A stretch of DNA of 64,000 nt from JAWPMT01 sp965601475 (GTDB lineage Bacteria > Bacteroidota > Bacteroidia > Cytophagales > Cyclobacteriaceae). Shown here piece by piece: positions 26,274 to 33,938 of this stretch. The position numbers and the translations under genes are program-made. Below the pieces are notes generated by a model. It had not been told where the DNA came from. It did not search any database and saw nothing but the letters and a program-made list of their open reading frames with translations. Positions within the stretch are counted from its first letter, which is position 1, and every line of letters begins with the position of its first letter. Location: the NCBI GenBank assembly GCA_965601475.1, contig OZ271832.1:2790001-2854000 (forward strand), written 5' to 3'.

Positions 26274-29015
26274 ATGGTCAAAAAAATATTTCTCGGCCTC
26301 CTAATTGTAATTGTTCTCCTGCTGGGAGCAATGGTCGCCATACCCATTTTGTTTAAGGATGATATTCAAAAGGCATTGGATGAGCAGGTAGCGGCTAATG
26401 TGAATGCAAAAGTGTTTTACGACACGGATGCCTTTTCACTAACGCTTTTCAAGAGCTTTCCGGATCTCACCGTTTCAATAGGCAATTTCGGGGTAGCAGG
26501 GATTGAAGAATTCAGTGATGATACCTTGGCTTATGTTGGAGAATTTCGATTGGATATCAACTTGATGTCGGTTATTTCCGGGGATCAGATTGTTGTCAAC
26601 CAGATCAAGTTGGATCAACCCGCAATCAAAGTTCTCGTGCTAGAAGATGGATCGGCAAACTATGACATTGCCAAAGAGAGCGAAGAGGCAGTCGAGGAAG
26701 TGGAGGAGGAAGTGGCCGATACTACGGCCTCCACAGACGTGAATCTCGCCATCAAGAAATGGGAAATTGCAGATGCCAGCCTATCCTATGTAGATCGATC
26801 TTCAAGGACCACTGCATCTCTCGAAGGCCTCAATCACAATGGAACCGGTGATTTCACGCTTGAAGTATTTGATGTTACGACCAATACTAGCATTGACAAG
26901 ATCTCGGTAGCCTATGATGGTGTCTCGTATTTGTCAAATAAGTCGTTCTCTGCTGACTTGATTCTGAATATGGACCTGGCCAACATGAAGTTCACTTTCA
27001 AAGAGAACAAAATGGCCCTAAGCGCTTTCGGCTTTGGCTTTGATGGCTTTGTCAGTATGCCCGGGGAGGACATTGAGATGGACATCACCTTTGAAGGAAA
27101 GGACATCAGTCTCACAGGCTTGCTCTCAATGATACCAGGGGCCTATCAGGAATACCTCGACGGGATTACCGCGGGGGGCCAAATCGGATTTGATGGCTAC
27201 GTCAAAGGGATTTACAACGAAACATCTATGCCACAGGTGGCAATGAACCTCTCTGTAGACAATGGATCGATCAAATACGCAGAATACCCTATTCCAATTG
27301 AGCAGTTGACGGTCAGGGCGTCGATGGATTATCCATCTGCGGATTTGAAGGACTTTAGTTTCAATTTGGAGACCTTTTCCATGCTAGTGGATGGGGAACA
27401 ATCTTCAGCTTCTTTGGTATTCAAGGACCTGGAAGACTACTTCTGGAACTTCAAGTTTGACGGTAACCTGGATATAGGAAAGGTGACCAAAATTATTCCT
27501 GTGGAGGGAATGGACCTGGAAGGGCAGGTGAATGCCAAGCTCAAGACCAGGGGGCGAATGTCTGCTTTGGAAGCCGAAAGGTATGAGGACCTTCCTACGT
27601 CCGGAAGCATGACCATTTCGTCATTCAAGTACACCAGTCCGGACTTGCCACAAGGCTTTGGCATCGCGAAAAGCAAGTTGAAGTTTGATCCGGAGGCAAT
27701 TGAACTGGCATCTTTCAAAGGAAATGCCGGCAAGACAGATTTGGATTTCAGTGGCAAAATCGAGAATTATATGGGTTATGCGCTGGAAGGTTCTGATCTC
27801 GTGGGTAGGTTCAATTTCTCGTCATCAATTGTGGATGTAAATGAATGGATGGTTCCCGAAGACACCGCCTACGTCGAGGAACCGGAAGACACGACGGCAC
27901 TCGAGGTAGTGAGGATTCCTACAAACATTGATTTCATACTCGAGACTTCGATAGAGAAAATGATATACGATAACCTATCGATCGATGACTTTGCCGGCAA
28001 GGTACTGGTGCAGGATGGTGCGCTAACCATGGAAACGGTGAATTTCAAGCTCCTGGAGGGCTACTTTGAGATGAATGGTGGCTATGAGACGGTTCCGGAA
28101 AATCCATTGTACAGTTTTGATTTTGCAATCCGGGACTTGTCTATTCCGGCAGCATACCAATCTTTCGGAAGCGTGGAAAAACTGGCTCCTTTCACCAAAG
28201 ACATGACAGGTAGGTTCTCCTCGGAACTCCAAATATCTGGTGAATTGCTCCAGGACATGTCACCCGACTACAATACAATACAGGGATTTGGTTTGATCAG
28301 TGTAGCTGAAGGTGCTTTGAACAACGTGGAACTCCTGAGTAAGGCTTCGGGATTCACCGGGGGTAATATCCTGGGCAGTGATGACGGGACCGTGAGACTG
28401 AACGATGTGGATATTCAGGTGGAGATCAAGGATGGACGAGTATACGTTCAACCATTTGAAATGAACATGGGTAAGTATACCGTCGCTGTGGAAGGCAGTA
28501 GCGGTGTGGCCGGTGATTTGGACTACGCCATGACTGTGCTGGATGTACCCACCGGGGGAGCCGGCCAGGCCGTTGGCAACCTCATCTCATCATTCGCTGG
28601 GGTCGACAATGTAGTACCTTCTAAGTTGGATGTGAGCTTGGGTGTAACGGGAACTTTTGATGATCCCAAGGTGAAGTTCCTTGGAGCAAAACCTTCTGGC
28701 GGTTCAGACAATTCAGCAAAGAATGCGGCGAAGGCCAAAGCCCAGGAGGCACTTCGGGAAGCCAAGCGCAGGGCGAAAGAAGAGGCATTGAGAAGAAAAC
28801 GAGAAGCACAGCAGTTGGCGAAGGAAAAGGAGCTGGAAGCGAAGAGGAAAGCTGAGGAAGCGAAGAAAAAAGCCGAGGCCGAAGCTGCGAAACTGGAAGC
28901 TGAAGCTAAAAAGGAGCTGGAACAATTAGTGCCGGATCAGGCCACCGACGAAGCAGCTGACAAAGCGAAGGACAAAGTGAAAGGCCTCCTCGGGGGCAAG
29001 AAGAAAAACAATTGA
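26274..29015 (+). CDS. AsmA-like membrane-anchored protein
   Basis: A 913-residue protein with one N-terminal membrane anchor (IFLGLLIVIVLLLGAMVAI, residues about 4-24) and a long periplasmic beta-rich region. The AsmA signature is visible at the N-terminus (LTLFKSFPDLTVSIGNFGV, then LRLDINLMSVISGDQIVV-type strands) and in the C-terminal half (FTGGNILGSDDGTVRLNDVD, DYAMTVLDVPTGG). AsmA-like proteins belong to the bridge-type lipid-transfer superfamily; glycerophospholipid movement is the family role, not shown here. Residues about 810-895 form a charged Ala/Lys/Glu-rich coiled coil, an unusual tail. Confidence 0.8.
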   Translation: MVKKIFLGLLIVIVLLLGAMVAIPILFKDDIQKALDEQVAANVNAKVFYDTDAFSLTLFKSFPDLTVSIGNFGVAGIEEFSDDTLAYVGEFRLDINLMSVISGDQIVVNQIKLDQPAIKVLVLEDGSANYDIAKESEEAVEEVEEEVADTTASTDVNLAIKKWEIADASLSYVDRSSRTTASLEGLNHNGTGDFTLEVFDVTTNTSIDKISVAYDGVSYLSNKSFSADLILNMDLANMKFTFKENKMALSAFGFGFDGFVSMPGEDIEMDITFEGKDISLTGLLSMIPGAYQEYLDGITAGGQIGFDGYVKGIYNETSMPQVAMNLSVDNGSIKYAEYPIPIEQLTVRASMDYPSADLKDFSFNLETFSMLVDGEQSSASLVFKDLEDYFWNFKFDGNLDIGKVTKIIPVEGMDLEGQVNAKLKTRGRMSALEAERYEDLPTSGSMTISSFKYTSPDLPQGFGIAKSKLKFDPEAIELASFKGNAGKTDLDFSGKIENYMGYALEGSDLVGRFNFSSSIVDVNEWMVPEDTAYVEEPEDTTALEVVRIPTNIDFILETSIEKMIYDNLSIDDFAGKVLVQDGALTMETVNFKLLEGYFEMNGGYETVPENPLYSFDFAIRDLSIPAAYQSFGSVEKLAPFTKDMTGRFSSELQISGELLQDMSPDYNTIQGFGLISVAEGALNNVELLSKASGFTGGNILGSDDGTVRLNDVDIQVEIKDGRVYVQPFEMNMGKYTVAVEGSSGVAGDLDYAMTVLDVPTGGAGQAVGNLISSFAGVDNVVPSKLDVSLGVTGTFDDPKVKFLGAKPSGGSDNSAKNAAKAKAQEALREAKRRAKEEALRRKREAQQLAKEKELEAKRKAEEAKKKAEAEAAKLEAEAKKELEQLVPDQATDEAADKAKDKVKGLLGGKKKNN

Positions 29016-29020
29016 GTTCA

Positions 29021-29569
29021 ATGAACAGAACCCTAATATTGTTCCTACTGATCGCAGGACTGGCTTATTGCTCGAGTCCAGAGCAGGCACCAGCTGATCT
29101 CTATGCATATGACGTGGAGCAACGAATAGAGGACTTGGGGATCACGCTCACAGAACCCTCCGCACCTGTTGCGAATTACGTCAATGCCGTGAAGACTGGC
29201 AACCTTGTATTTATGGCGGGAAAGGGCCCTACCAAACCTGGAGGTGGATACGTGGTGGGAAAAGTAGGAAGGGACTTATCCATTGAAGAGGGTTATGAAG
29301 CAGCGAGATATGCTGCGGTAGCGCAGTTATCTGCCCTTAGAGCGGAAATTGGGGATTTGAATAAGGTTGCCAGGATCGTGAAAGTGCTGGGTATGGTGAA
29401 TTGTGACTCAACATTCACCAATCAGCCTGAGGTGGTCAACGGGTTTTCGGATTTGATGGTGGAGGTATTTGGAGACCGGGGCAAGCACGCTCGAGCGGCA
29501 GTAGGCATGGGCTCTTTACCCAGGAATATTGCTGTGGAAGTGGAGATGATTGTGGAGGTGGTGGATTAA
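29021..29569 (+). CDS. Exported RidA/YjgF-family lipoprotein
   Basis: A 182-residue protein starting at ATG 29021. The first 18 residues form a lipoprotein signal (LILFLLIAGLAYCSS), so Cys near residue 18 should be lipidated. The rest is a RidA/YjgF domain: NYVNAVKTGNLVFMAGKGPT, DLSIEEGYEAARYAAVAQL and the C-terminal VGMGSLPRNIAVEVEMI. RidA proteins normally deaminate reactive enamines in the cytosol, so an exported version is unusual. The position of the usual catalytic Arg is occupied by Arg in SLPRNIAVE. It overlaps the AsmA gene context by 5 bases spacing and converges with the regulator gene sharing TTAA. Confidence 0.88.
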   Translation: MNRTLILFLLIAGLAYCSSPEQAPADLYAYDVEQRIEDLGITLTEPSAPVANYVNAVKTGNLVFMAGKGPTKPGGGYVVGKVGRDLSIEEGYEAARYAAVAQLSALRAEIGDLNKVARIVKVLGMVNCDSTFTNQPEVVNGFSDLMVEVFGDRGKHARAAVGMGSLPRNIAVEVEMIVEVVD

Positions 29570-30348
29570 TCCTTCCTCACCTCCTCTAGCAGTTTTTCTA
29601 GCCTGAGGACACGTTCTTCCAGCAATGATGGGGCATTCAAGTAGGTACTGTACACCGCTATGACTTCCCAGATTTCCTCAATATCCTTCATTTCAATAGC
29701 GGGGTAGTTGGGGTCATCACAGATGAGCGTTATGGGATTGGTGTTCCCCAACCTGCGGATGATGATCCTGGCCTCCGATATGACCACGAGCACTTTGTTG
29801 GTCAGCTTGTGGATTTTGTTCATATCGTGCTTGCGGGCAATCAAAATGTCTCCATGATGCAGTCCTTGCTGATGGTACTCCATTTCACTTCCCTGCATCT
29901 CAAAAGCCCTTAGGTCTTTTCCGTCTTGTTTGGGTATAGCGATGATTGGTAGCTCCCTGATGAAATCCTGATTGTCCCTTCTCACAATGTAATTGACAAA
30001 ATCCTCTCCCTTTACCAATGCTATTTCCTGGGATAAGGTGGGGGCCCGTCCCTTTTCAGAGAGTTTATGAGCCTTGTTCAACTTCTCATTGACCAGCCCA
30101 AAAGAGTAGATTTCACCAACGGTCAGTTCCCGTCGCAAAAGCACATCAATGGATAATCTAAAAGTATTGGCAATTTGTATGATTGTGTCAATTTTTGGTT
30201 CTGACCTACCTTCCTCATACGCGCCGATACTTGCTCTTGCGAGATCAAAAAGGGTGGCAAACTCTGCCTGACTGATGTTTTTGGCCATCCGGATCCTTTT
30301 TATGTTCTCGCCAATGTAGGAGAGATTCTTGCTATTTTTTTGAGCCAT
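29566..30348 (-). CDS. LexA-like transcription regulator with degenerate S24 domain
   Basis: A 260-residue regulator. The N-terminal XRE helix-turn-helix is clear (IKRIRMAKNISQAEFATLFD, then ARASIGAYEEGRSEPKID). The C-terminal half resembles the S24/LexA autoprotease fold (FEMQGSEMEYHQQGLHHGDI). The usual catalytic Ser position is Glu, and the usual Lys is Arg in RIIIRRLG, so self-cleavage is unlikely. Residues near 240-258 form a short coiled coil (LEERVLRLEKLLEEV). It faces the YbjN-PspA operon head to head across 140 bases and may regulate it; this is inference from position. Confidence 0.85.
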   Translation of the reverse strand: MAQKNSKNLSYIGENIKRIRMAKNISQAEFATLFDLARASIGAYEEGRSEPKIDTIIQIANTFRLSIDVLLRRELTVGEIYSFGLVNEKLNKAHKLSEKGRAPTLSQEIALVKGEDFVNYIVRRDNQDFIRELPIIAIPKQDGKDLRAFEMQGSEMEYHQQGLHHGDILIARKHDMNKIHKLTNKVLVVISEARIIIRRLGNTNPITLICDDPNYPAIEMKDIEEIWEVIAVYSTYLNAPSLLEERVLRLEKLLEEVRKD

Positions 30349-30489
30349 GCTATAACTTTTGTCAGAACCTATCGTAAAAGTAGTTAAATTCCGCTCTGAA
30401 AAAAGATTAAGAAAGGAAGACTTACGTGGATCTCTGATTTTCAGCCATCAAATATGTATTTTCGGAATCCAACGCTAAACCTCAAGAAA

Positions 30490-30885
30490 ATGAACGAATA
30501 CTTTCAAAAAGTTAAGGAGTACTTACTCGAACTCGATTTTACTATCGTGTCGGAAGACGAAGATGAAGGCGTCTTCGTGGTGGAAAACGAGGAAGAGGGC
30601 ATGAAGAACGTGGTGTTGATTGTGGCGGACCCAATTCTTATTGTAGAGCAATATCTGTTTGACCTGAATCAGGAATCGACAGATGTGTACAAGAAATTAT
30701 TAATGAAAAACCGAGACATTATTCACGGTGCTTTTGCACTCGATGAAAGTGGCAAACGCGTGTTGTTTAGGAATACGCACGAGTGTGAGAACCTCGATTT
30801 GAATGAAATCGAAGCTACGCTCAACTCGCTGGCGTTATTGCTCAGTGAATATTCAGATCAATTAATTGCATTTAGTAAAAGTTAA
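30490..30885 (+). CDS. YbjN/CesT-fold chaperone-like protein
   Basis: A 131-residue protein from ATG 30490; an upstream ATG at 30454 is in frame but falls inside a promoter-like TATTTTCG (30457-30464). The pattern of an N-terminal helix, a strand pair (FTIVSEDEDEGVFVVEN), a strand (NVVLIVADPILIVEQYL) and a long C-terminal helix matches the YbjN/type III secretion chaperone-like fold. It is the first gene of the PspA operon, 11 bases ahead of pspA, the position held by yjfI in the E. coli yjfIJKLMC cluster. Its job may be to bind PspA or a membrane partner; that is inference. Confidence 0.72.
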   Translation: MNEYFQKVKEYLLELDFTIVSEDEDEGVFVVENEEEGMKNVVLIVADPILIVEQYLFDLNQESTDVYKKLLMKNRDIIHGAFALDESGKRVLFRNTHECENLDLNEIEATLNSLALLLSEYSDQLIAFSKS

Positions 30886-30896
30886 AATAATAGGAC

Positions 30897-31601
30897 ATGA
30901 ACGTTTTTAAAAGGCTATTCAAAGTGGGTGAGGCAGAGATGCATTCGGCGGTAGAAAAGCTCGAAAACCCCATAAAAATGACAGAACAAGGTATCAGGGA
31001 CCTGAAAGGGGATCTGGACTCAAGCTTGAAGGCATTGGCGGAAGTAAAGGCCATGGCAATTCGCGCTAAGAATGATGTACAGACCAACAAATCCAAGGCG
31101 CAAGACTATGAGAACAAAGCTATGTTGCTATTGAAAAAAGCCCAGTCTGGCGATATGGAGGCGTCAGAAGCGGATCGATTGGCCACCGAGGCCCTTTCCC
31201 GAAAGGAAGAGTTTGCACAAGCCTTGTCACAAGCCAAATCGGAACAAGACCGTTTCGAGACCAACGTGAGCCAATTGGACGGCAAGATCAAAAAGCTGCG
31301 CGCAGAAATAAGCAAATATGAAAATGAGCTCCGTACACTTAAGGCCAGGGTAAAGGTCAGTGAGGCCACTGCCAAAGTGAACAAGCAAATGGCACAAATA
31401 GACAGTTCCAGCACCGTGTCTATGCTGGAGCGGATGAAGGAGAAAGTTTCGCAGCAAGAAGCATTGGCAGAAGCCTATGGCGAGATTGCCGGAGAGTCCA
31501 AGACCTTGGATGACGAAATTGAGAGTGCCCTCGGGAGCTCTGATACCAAGGCCTCAGATGACCTGGCGGCTATGAAAGCCAAATTGGGCATCGACAAATA
31601 G
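30897..31601 (+). CDS. pspA: PspA/IM30 family membrane-stress protein
   Basis: A 234-residue, almost wholly helical protein of the PspA/IM30/ESCRT-III superfamily, which binds damaged inner membrane and assembles into rods. The N-terminus starts MNVFKRLFKVGEAEMHSAVE, an amphipathic membrane-binding helix, followed by AVEKLENPIKMTEQGIRDLK, the conserved PspA helix 1 pattern (N-P-x-K-M-x-x-Q-x-I-R-D-L). Heptad repeats run to about residue 180, and an Asp-rich C-terminus follows. The length fits PspA (222). It is the core of the operon from 30490 to 35474. Confidence 0.93.
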   Translation: MNVFKRLFKVGEAEMHSAVEKLENPIKMTEQGIRDLKGDLDSSLKALAEVKAMAIRAKNDVQTNKSKAQDYENKAMLLLKKAQSGDMEASEADRLATEALSRKEEFAQALSQAKSEQDRFETNVSQLDGKIKKLRAEISKYENELRTLKARVKVSEATAKVNKQMAQIDSSSTVSMLERMKEKVSQQEALAEAYGEIAGESKTLDDEIESALGSSDTKASDDLAAMKAKLGIDK

Positions 31602-31608
31602 GACGGTT

Positions 31609-31758
31609 ATGGCTTTGGGTCATTTATTAAAATCTGTTTTGATCATCGCGCTATTCCTTATGGTGTTTAGCGTGATGTTCTCGTTCCTTTTCAAGGTTGG
31701 TGTGATCCTGCTGATTGCACTTGGGGCTATCTACCTTATCAAGAAAATCATCGAGTGA
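31609..31758 (+). CDS. 49-residue single-pass or hairpin membrane protein
   Basis: A short gene between pspA (7 bases upstream) and the DUF4178 gene (1 base downstream). It begins MALGHLLKSVLIIALFLMVF and is hydrophobic almost throughout, with a second segment VGVILLIALGAIYLIKKIIE, so it may cross the membrane twice as a hairpin. The tight spacing on both sides and the ATG/TGA arrangement argue that it is real. It could tether PspA to the membrane, comparable in position to other small Psp membrane partners. No family is recognised. Confidence 0.75.
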   Translation: MALGHLLKSVLIIALFLMVFSVMFSFLFKVGVILLIALGAIYLIKKIIE

Positions 31759-31759
31759 C

Positions 31760-32305
31760 ATGCTGAACTTTTTCAAAAAGAAGAAAGAACCCGATTACGA
31801 CATCACTAATCTGAAAATCACGGATTTGGATGTAGGCTTCATATTCGACTATGACCTCAAGTCATGGGTGGTTCGCGAAAAGTATCAATATGACTGGGGC
31901 GATAACAATTTCAGCTACGAATACAAGGTTGACAGTGGTGATGATGTGGCATTCCTGAGTTTAGAGGATGACGGGGTCTTGAACCTGGGCCTGTTCCGGC
32001 CCATCAAAATCAGAAAGATTGATGAGGATGTCGTGGAGCTCATCACCAAAGATGAGAAGGCACCACGGCAACTGCATTATGAAGGAGAGACTTTTTACCT
32101 CGACGCTGATTCAGCGGGATACTTCAGAGACTGTGGCAAGCCCACTGAAGATTGGGAGGAAGTCATCTCATACGAATACATGAATGATAATGAGGATAAG
32201 ATCCTTTCTATCACCCAATGGGATGAGCAAACTTTTGAGGCATCCATTGGTATTGTATTGCAATCTCACGAAATTTCCAGTTTACTACCGGGCCAAGAAT
32301 CCTGA
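31760..32305 (+). CDS. DUF4178 family protein
   Basis: A 181-residue soluble protein from ATG 31760 (start MLNFFKKKKEPDYDITNLKI), matching the DUF4178 pattern: an N-terminal basic stretch, ITDLDVGFIFDYDLKSWVV, then strands with WVVREKYQYDWGDNNFSYEY and a Trp-rich C-terminal half. DUF4178 proteins are recurrent neighbours of PspA and spermidine-synthase-like genes, taking the place of YjfK (DUF2491) in the E. coli cluster. The function is unknown. It follows the small membrane protein by one base and precedes the lipoprotein by four. Confidence 0.78.
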   Translation: MLNFFKKKKEPDYDITNLKITDLDVGFIFDYDLKSWVVREKYQYDWGDNNFSYEYKVDSGDDVAFLSLEDDGVLNLGLFRPIKIRKIDEDVVELITKDEKAPRQLHYEGETFYLDADSAGYFRDCGKPTEDWEEVISYEYMNDNEDKILSITQWDEQTFEASIGIVLQSHEISSLLPGQES

Positions 32306-32309
32306 TACC

Positions 32310-33041
32310 ATGAAAAAGTTTTTTGCACCCCTGCTCTTCTTGGGAGCGATATTCTTGTTGGGCTGCGGTGGCGGCACCAAATACAAGAAGAGCCCACTTG
32401 ACGAGATCATTCGCGATCTTCCGGATGATGAGGTATTCTCCATTATTCTCTACGACATGAATGTGGAGGGTAATTTTTTTGAGAAATACTATCATCAATA
32501 CAAAATTATCCGTGGGGATGATGCGGATGATATCAGGGAAGTGACCACGGAGTTCAAGGAAGTTGGCAAAGAGGAATTCAATAGGTATGTCAACGATATG
32601 GGAATGGAGATTGCCGCCAGGGACAGTACTGGGAATCTGACCAAAGCGGTAGCACCTCCAGGTTACAACAACTACGTTGGCAATCCACGCTATGGCTACT
32701 GGAACAACTCCGGGGGTTCCAGCTTCTGGGCGTTTTATGGCCAGTATGCATTCATGAGCAGCCTGTTTCGGATGGGGTCTTACCCTGTACAAAGGGGCTA
32801 TTATGACGACTGGGGGAGAAATTACAGAGGCACAGGCAGAACCTATTACGGTCCAAGCAGTGGAGGGGGTTCCTATTACGGTACCAACAGCACCTACAAC
32901 CGAAGTAGTAATCCTAATTCGAATTGGAGCCGCAACACGTCAAACTTCAAGAGACGCGTGGCAAGCAGAACTTCTCGCAGTAGCAGTACAAGAAGTTCCT
33001 CCAGCAGTTATCGTTCGCGAGGTAGTAGCTTTGGCAAATAG
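32310..33041 (+). CDS. Lipoprotein with Ser/Arg/Gly/Tyr-rich tail (YjfM-like position)
   Basis: A 243-residue lipoprotein (lipobox IFLLGCGGG, Cys near residue 16) from ATG 32310. Residues 20-120 form a small folded region (LDEIIRDLPDDEVFSIILYD, EVTTEFKEVGKEEFNRYVND); from about residue 125 on it is low complexity with many Gly, Tyr, Asn, Ser and Arg residues and ends SSSSSYRSRGSSFGK. The arrangement parallels the E. coli YjfM (DUF1190) lipoprotein in its cluster, but I cannot claim sequence homology. A surface or peptidoglycan-facing component of the PspA operon is likely. Confidence 0.7.
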   Translation: MKKFFAPLLFLGAIFLLGCGGGTKYKKSPLDEIIRDLPDDEVFSIILYDMNVEGNFFEKYYHQYKIIRGDDADDIREVTTEFKEVGKEEFNRYVNDMGMEIAARDSTGNLTKAVAPPGYNNYVGNPRYGYWNNSGGSSFWAFYGQYAFMSSLFRMGSYPVQRGYYDDWGRNYRGTGRTYYGPSSGGGSYYGTNSTYNRSSNPNSNWSRNTSNFKRRVASRTSRSSSTRSSSSSYRSRGSSFGK

Positions 33042-33068
33042 AGGAAACAACCACCTAACCTGGAAATC

Positions 33069-33932
33069 ATGCAAATAATCCTAGATGGAGCCCTGACCAC
33101 CATTATCTACATTCTGGCGACGTTCGTTTTGTTCATAGTAGGTAAGGTTGCCTATCAGCTTTTTCACCCCCGGGTGAAAGTGGCGTATGAGTTGGTAGAG
33201 CATGACAACTTCGCGTTTGCTACTGCCTATGTGGGGTACTACATCGGGTTGCTCCTGGCGATCGGAAGTGCCGTACTCGGGGAGAGCTATGGACTCATAG
33301 AGGACCTTATCAATATAGGAATCTATGGCGCCTTGGCCATCGTGTTGCTGAATATCTCACTGATTATCAATGACAAGCTCATCCTTTCCAAATTTGATCT
33401 GAAGAAGGAAATCCTGGAAGATCGCAATGTTGGTACCGGAGTTGTTGAAGGTGCCAATGCAATTGCCACCGGCCTTATTGTTCTAGGGGCTATCCATGGT
33501 GAGGGCTATGGCGCTGGGGGGCCAATTTTGACAGCAGTGCTCTATTGGCTGATGGGTCAGGTCATTCTTTACATCACATCACTGGTCTATAATGCCATAA
33601 CGCCTTACGATATCCATGAACACCTGGAGAGGAACAACATCGCTGTTGGTGTAGGCTATGCCGGTGCAATCATTGCGATTGCAAACCTCATTAGGTTTGC
33701 GTTGATGCACGACTTTGAGAGCTGGAGCCTGACCCTAACTGACGTTGCCGTCGATGTTGGAATTGGCCTGCTGTTCTTGCCCATAGCCAGGTTCTTGACG
33801 GACAAAATTCTACTACCCGGCCAAAATCTTACCGACGAAATTGTGAATCAGGAACATCCAAACGTGGGCGCAGCCCTGGTGGAATCCTTCGCCTATGTTG
33901 GGGGATCTATGTTGATTGTTTGGTCGCTGTAG
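33069..33932 (+). CDS. Duplicated DUF350 (YjfL-like) membrane protein
   Basis: A 287-residue integral membrane protein with about eight hydrophobic segments. It is an internal duplication: the first half FAFATAYVGYYIGLLLAIGS and NVGTGVVEGANAIATGLIVL match the second half IAVGVGYAGAIIAIANLI and NVGAALVESFAYVGGSMLIV. Single-unit DUF350 proteins such as YjfL have about 130 residues. DUF350 proteins are membrane proteins of unknown function found with PspA. It lies 27 bases after the lipoprotein gene and 6 bases before the spermidine-synthase homologue. Confidence 0.9.
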   Translation: MQIILDGALTTIIYILATFVLFIVGKVAYQLFHPRVKVAYELVEHDNFAFATAYVGYYIGLLLAIGSAVLGESYGLIEDLINIGIYGALAIVLLNISLIINDKLILSKFDLKKEILEDRNVGTGVVEGANAIATGLIVLGAIHGEGYGAGGPILTAVLYWLMGQVILYITSLVYNAITPYDIHEHLERNNIAVGVGYAGAIIAIANLIRFALMHDFESWSLTLTDVAVDVGIGLLFLPIARFLTDKILLPGQNLTDEIVNQEHPNVGAALVESFAYVGGSMLIVWSL

Positions 33933-33938
33933 GACTGC

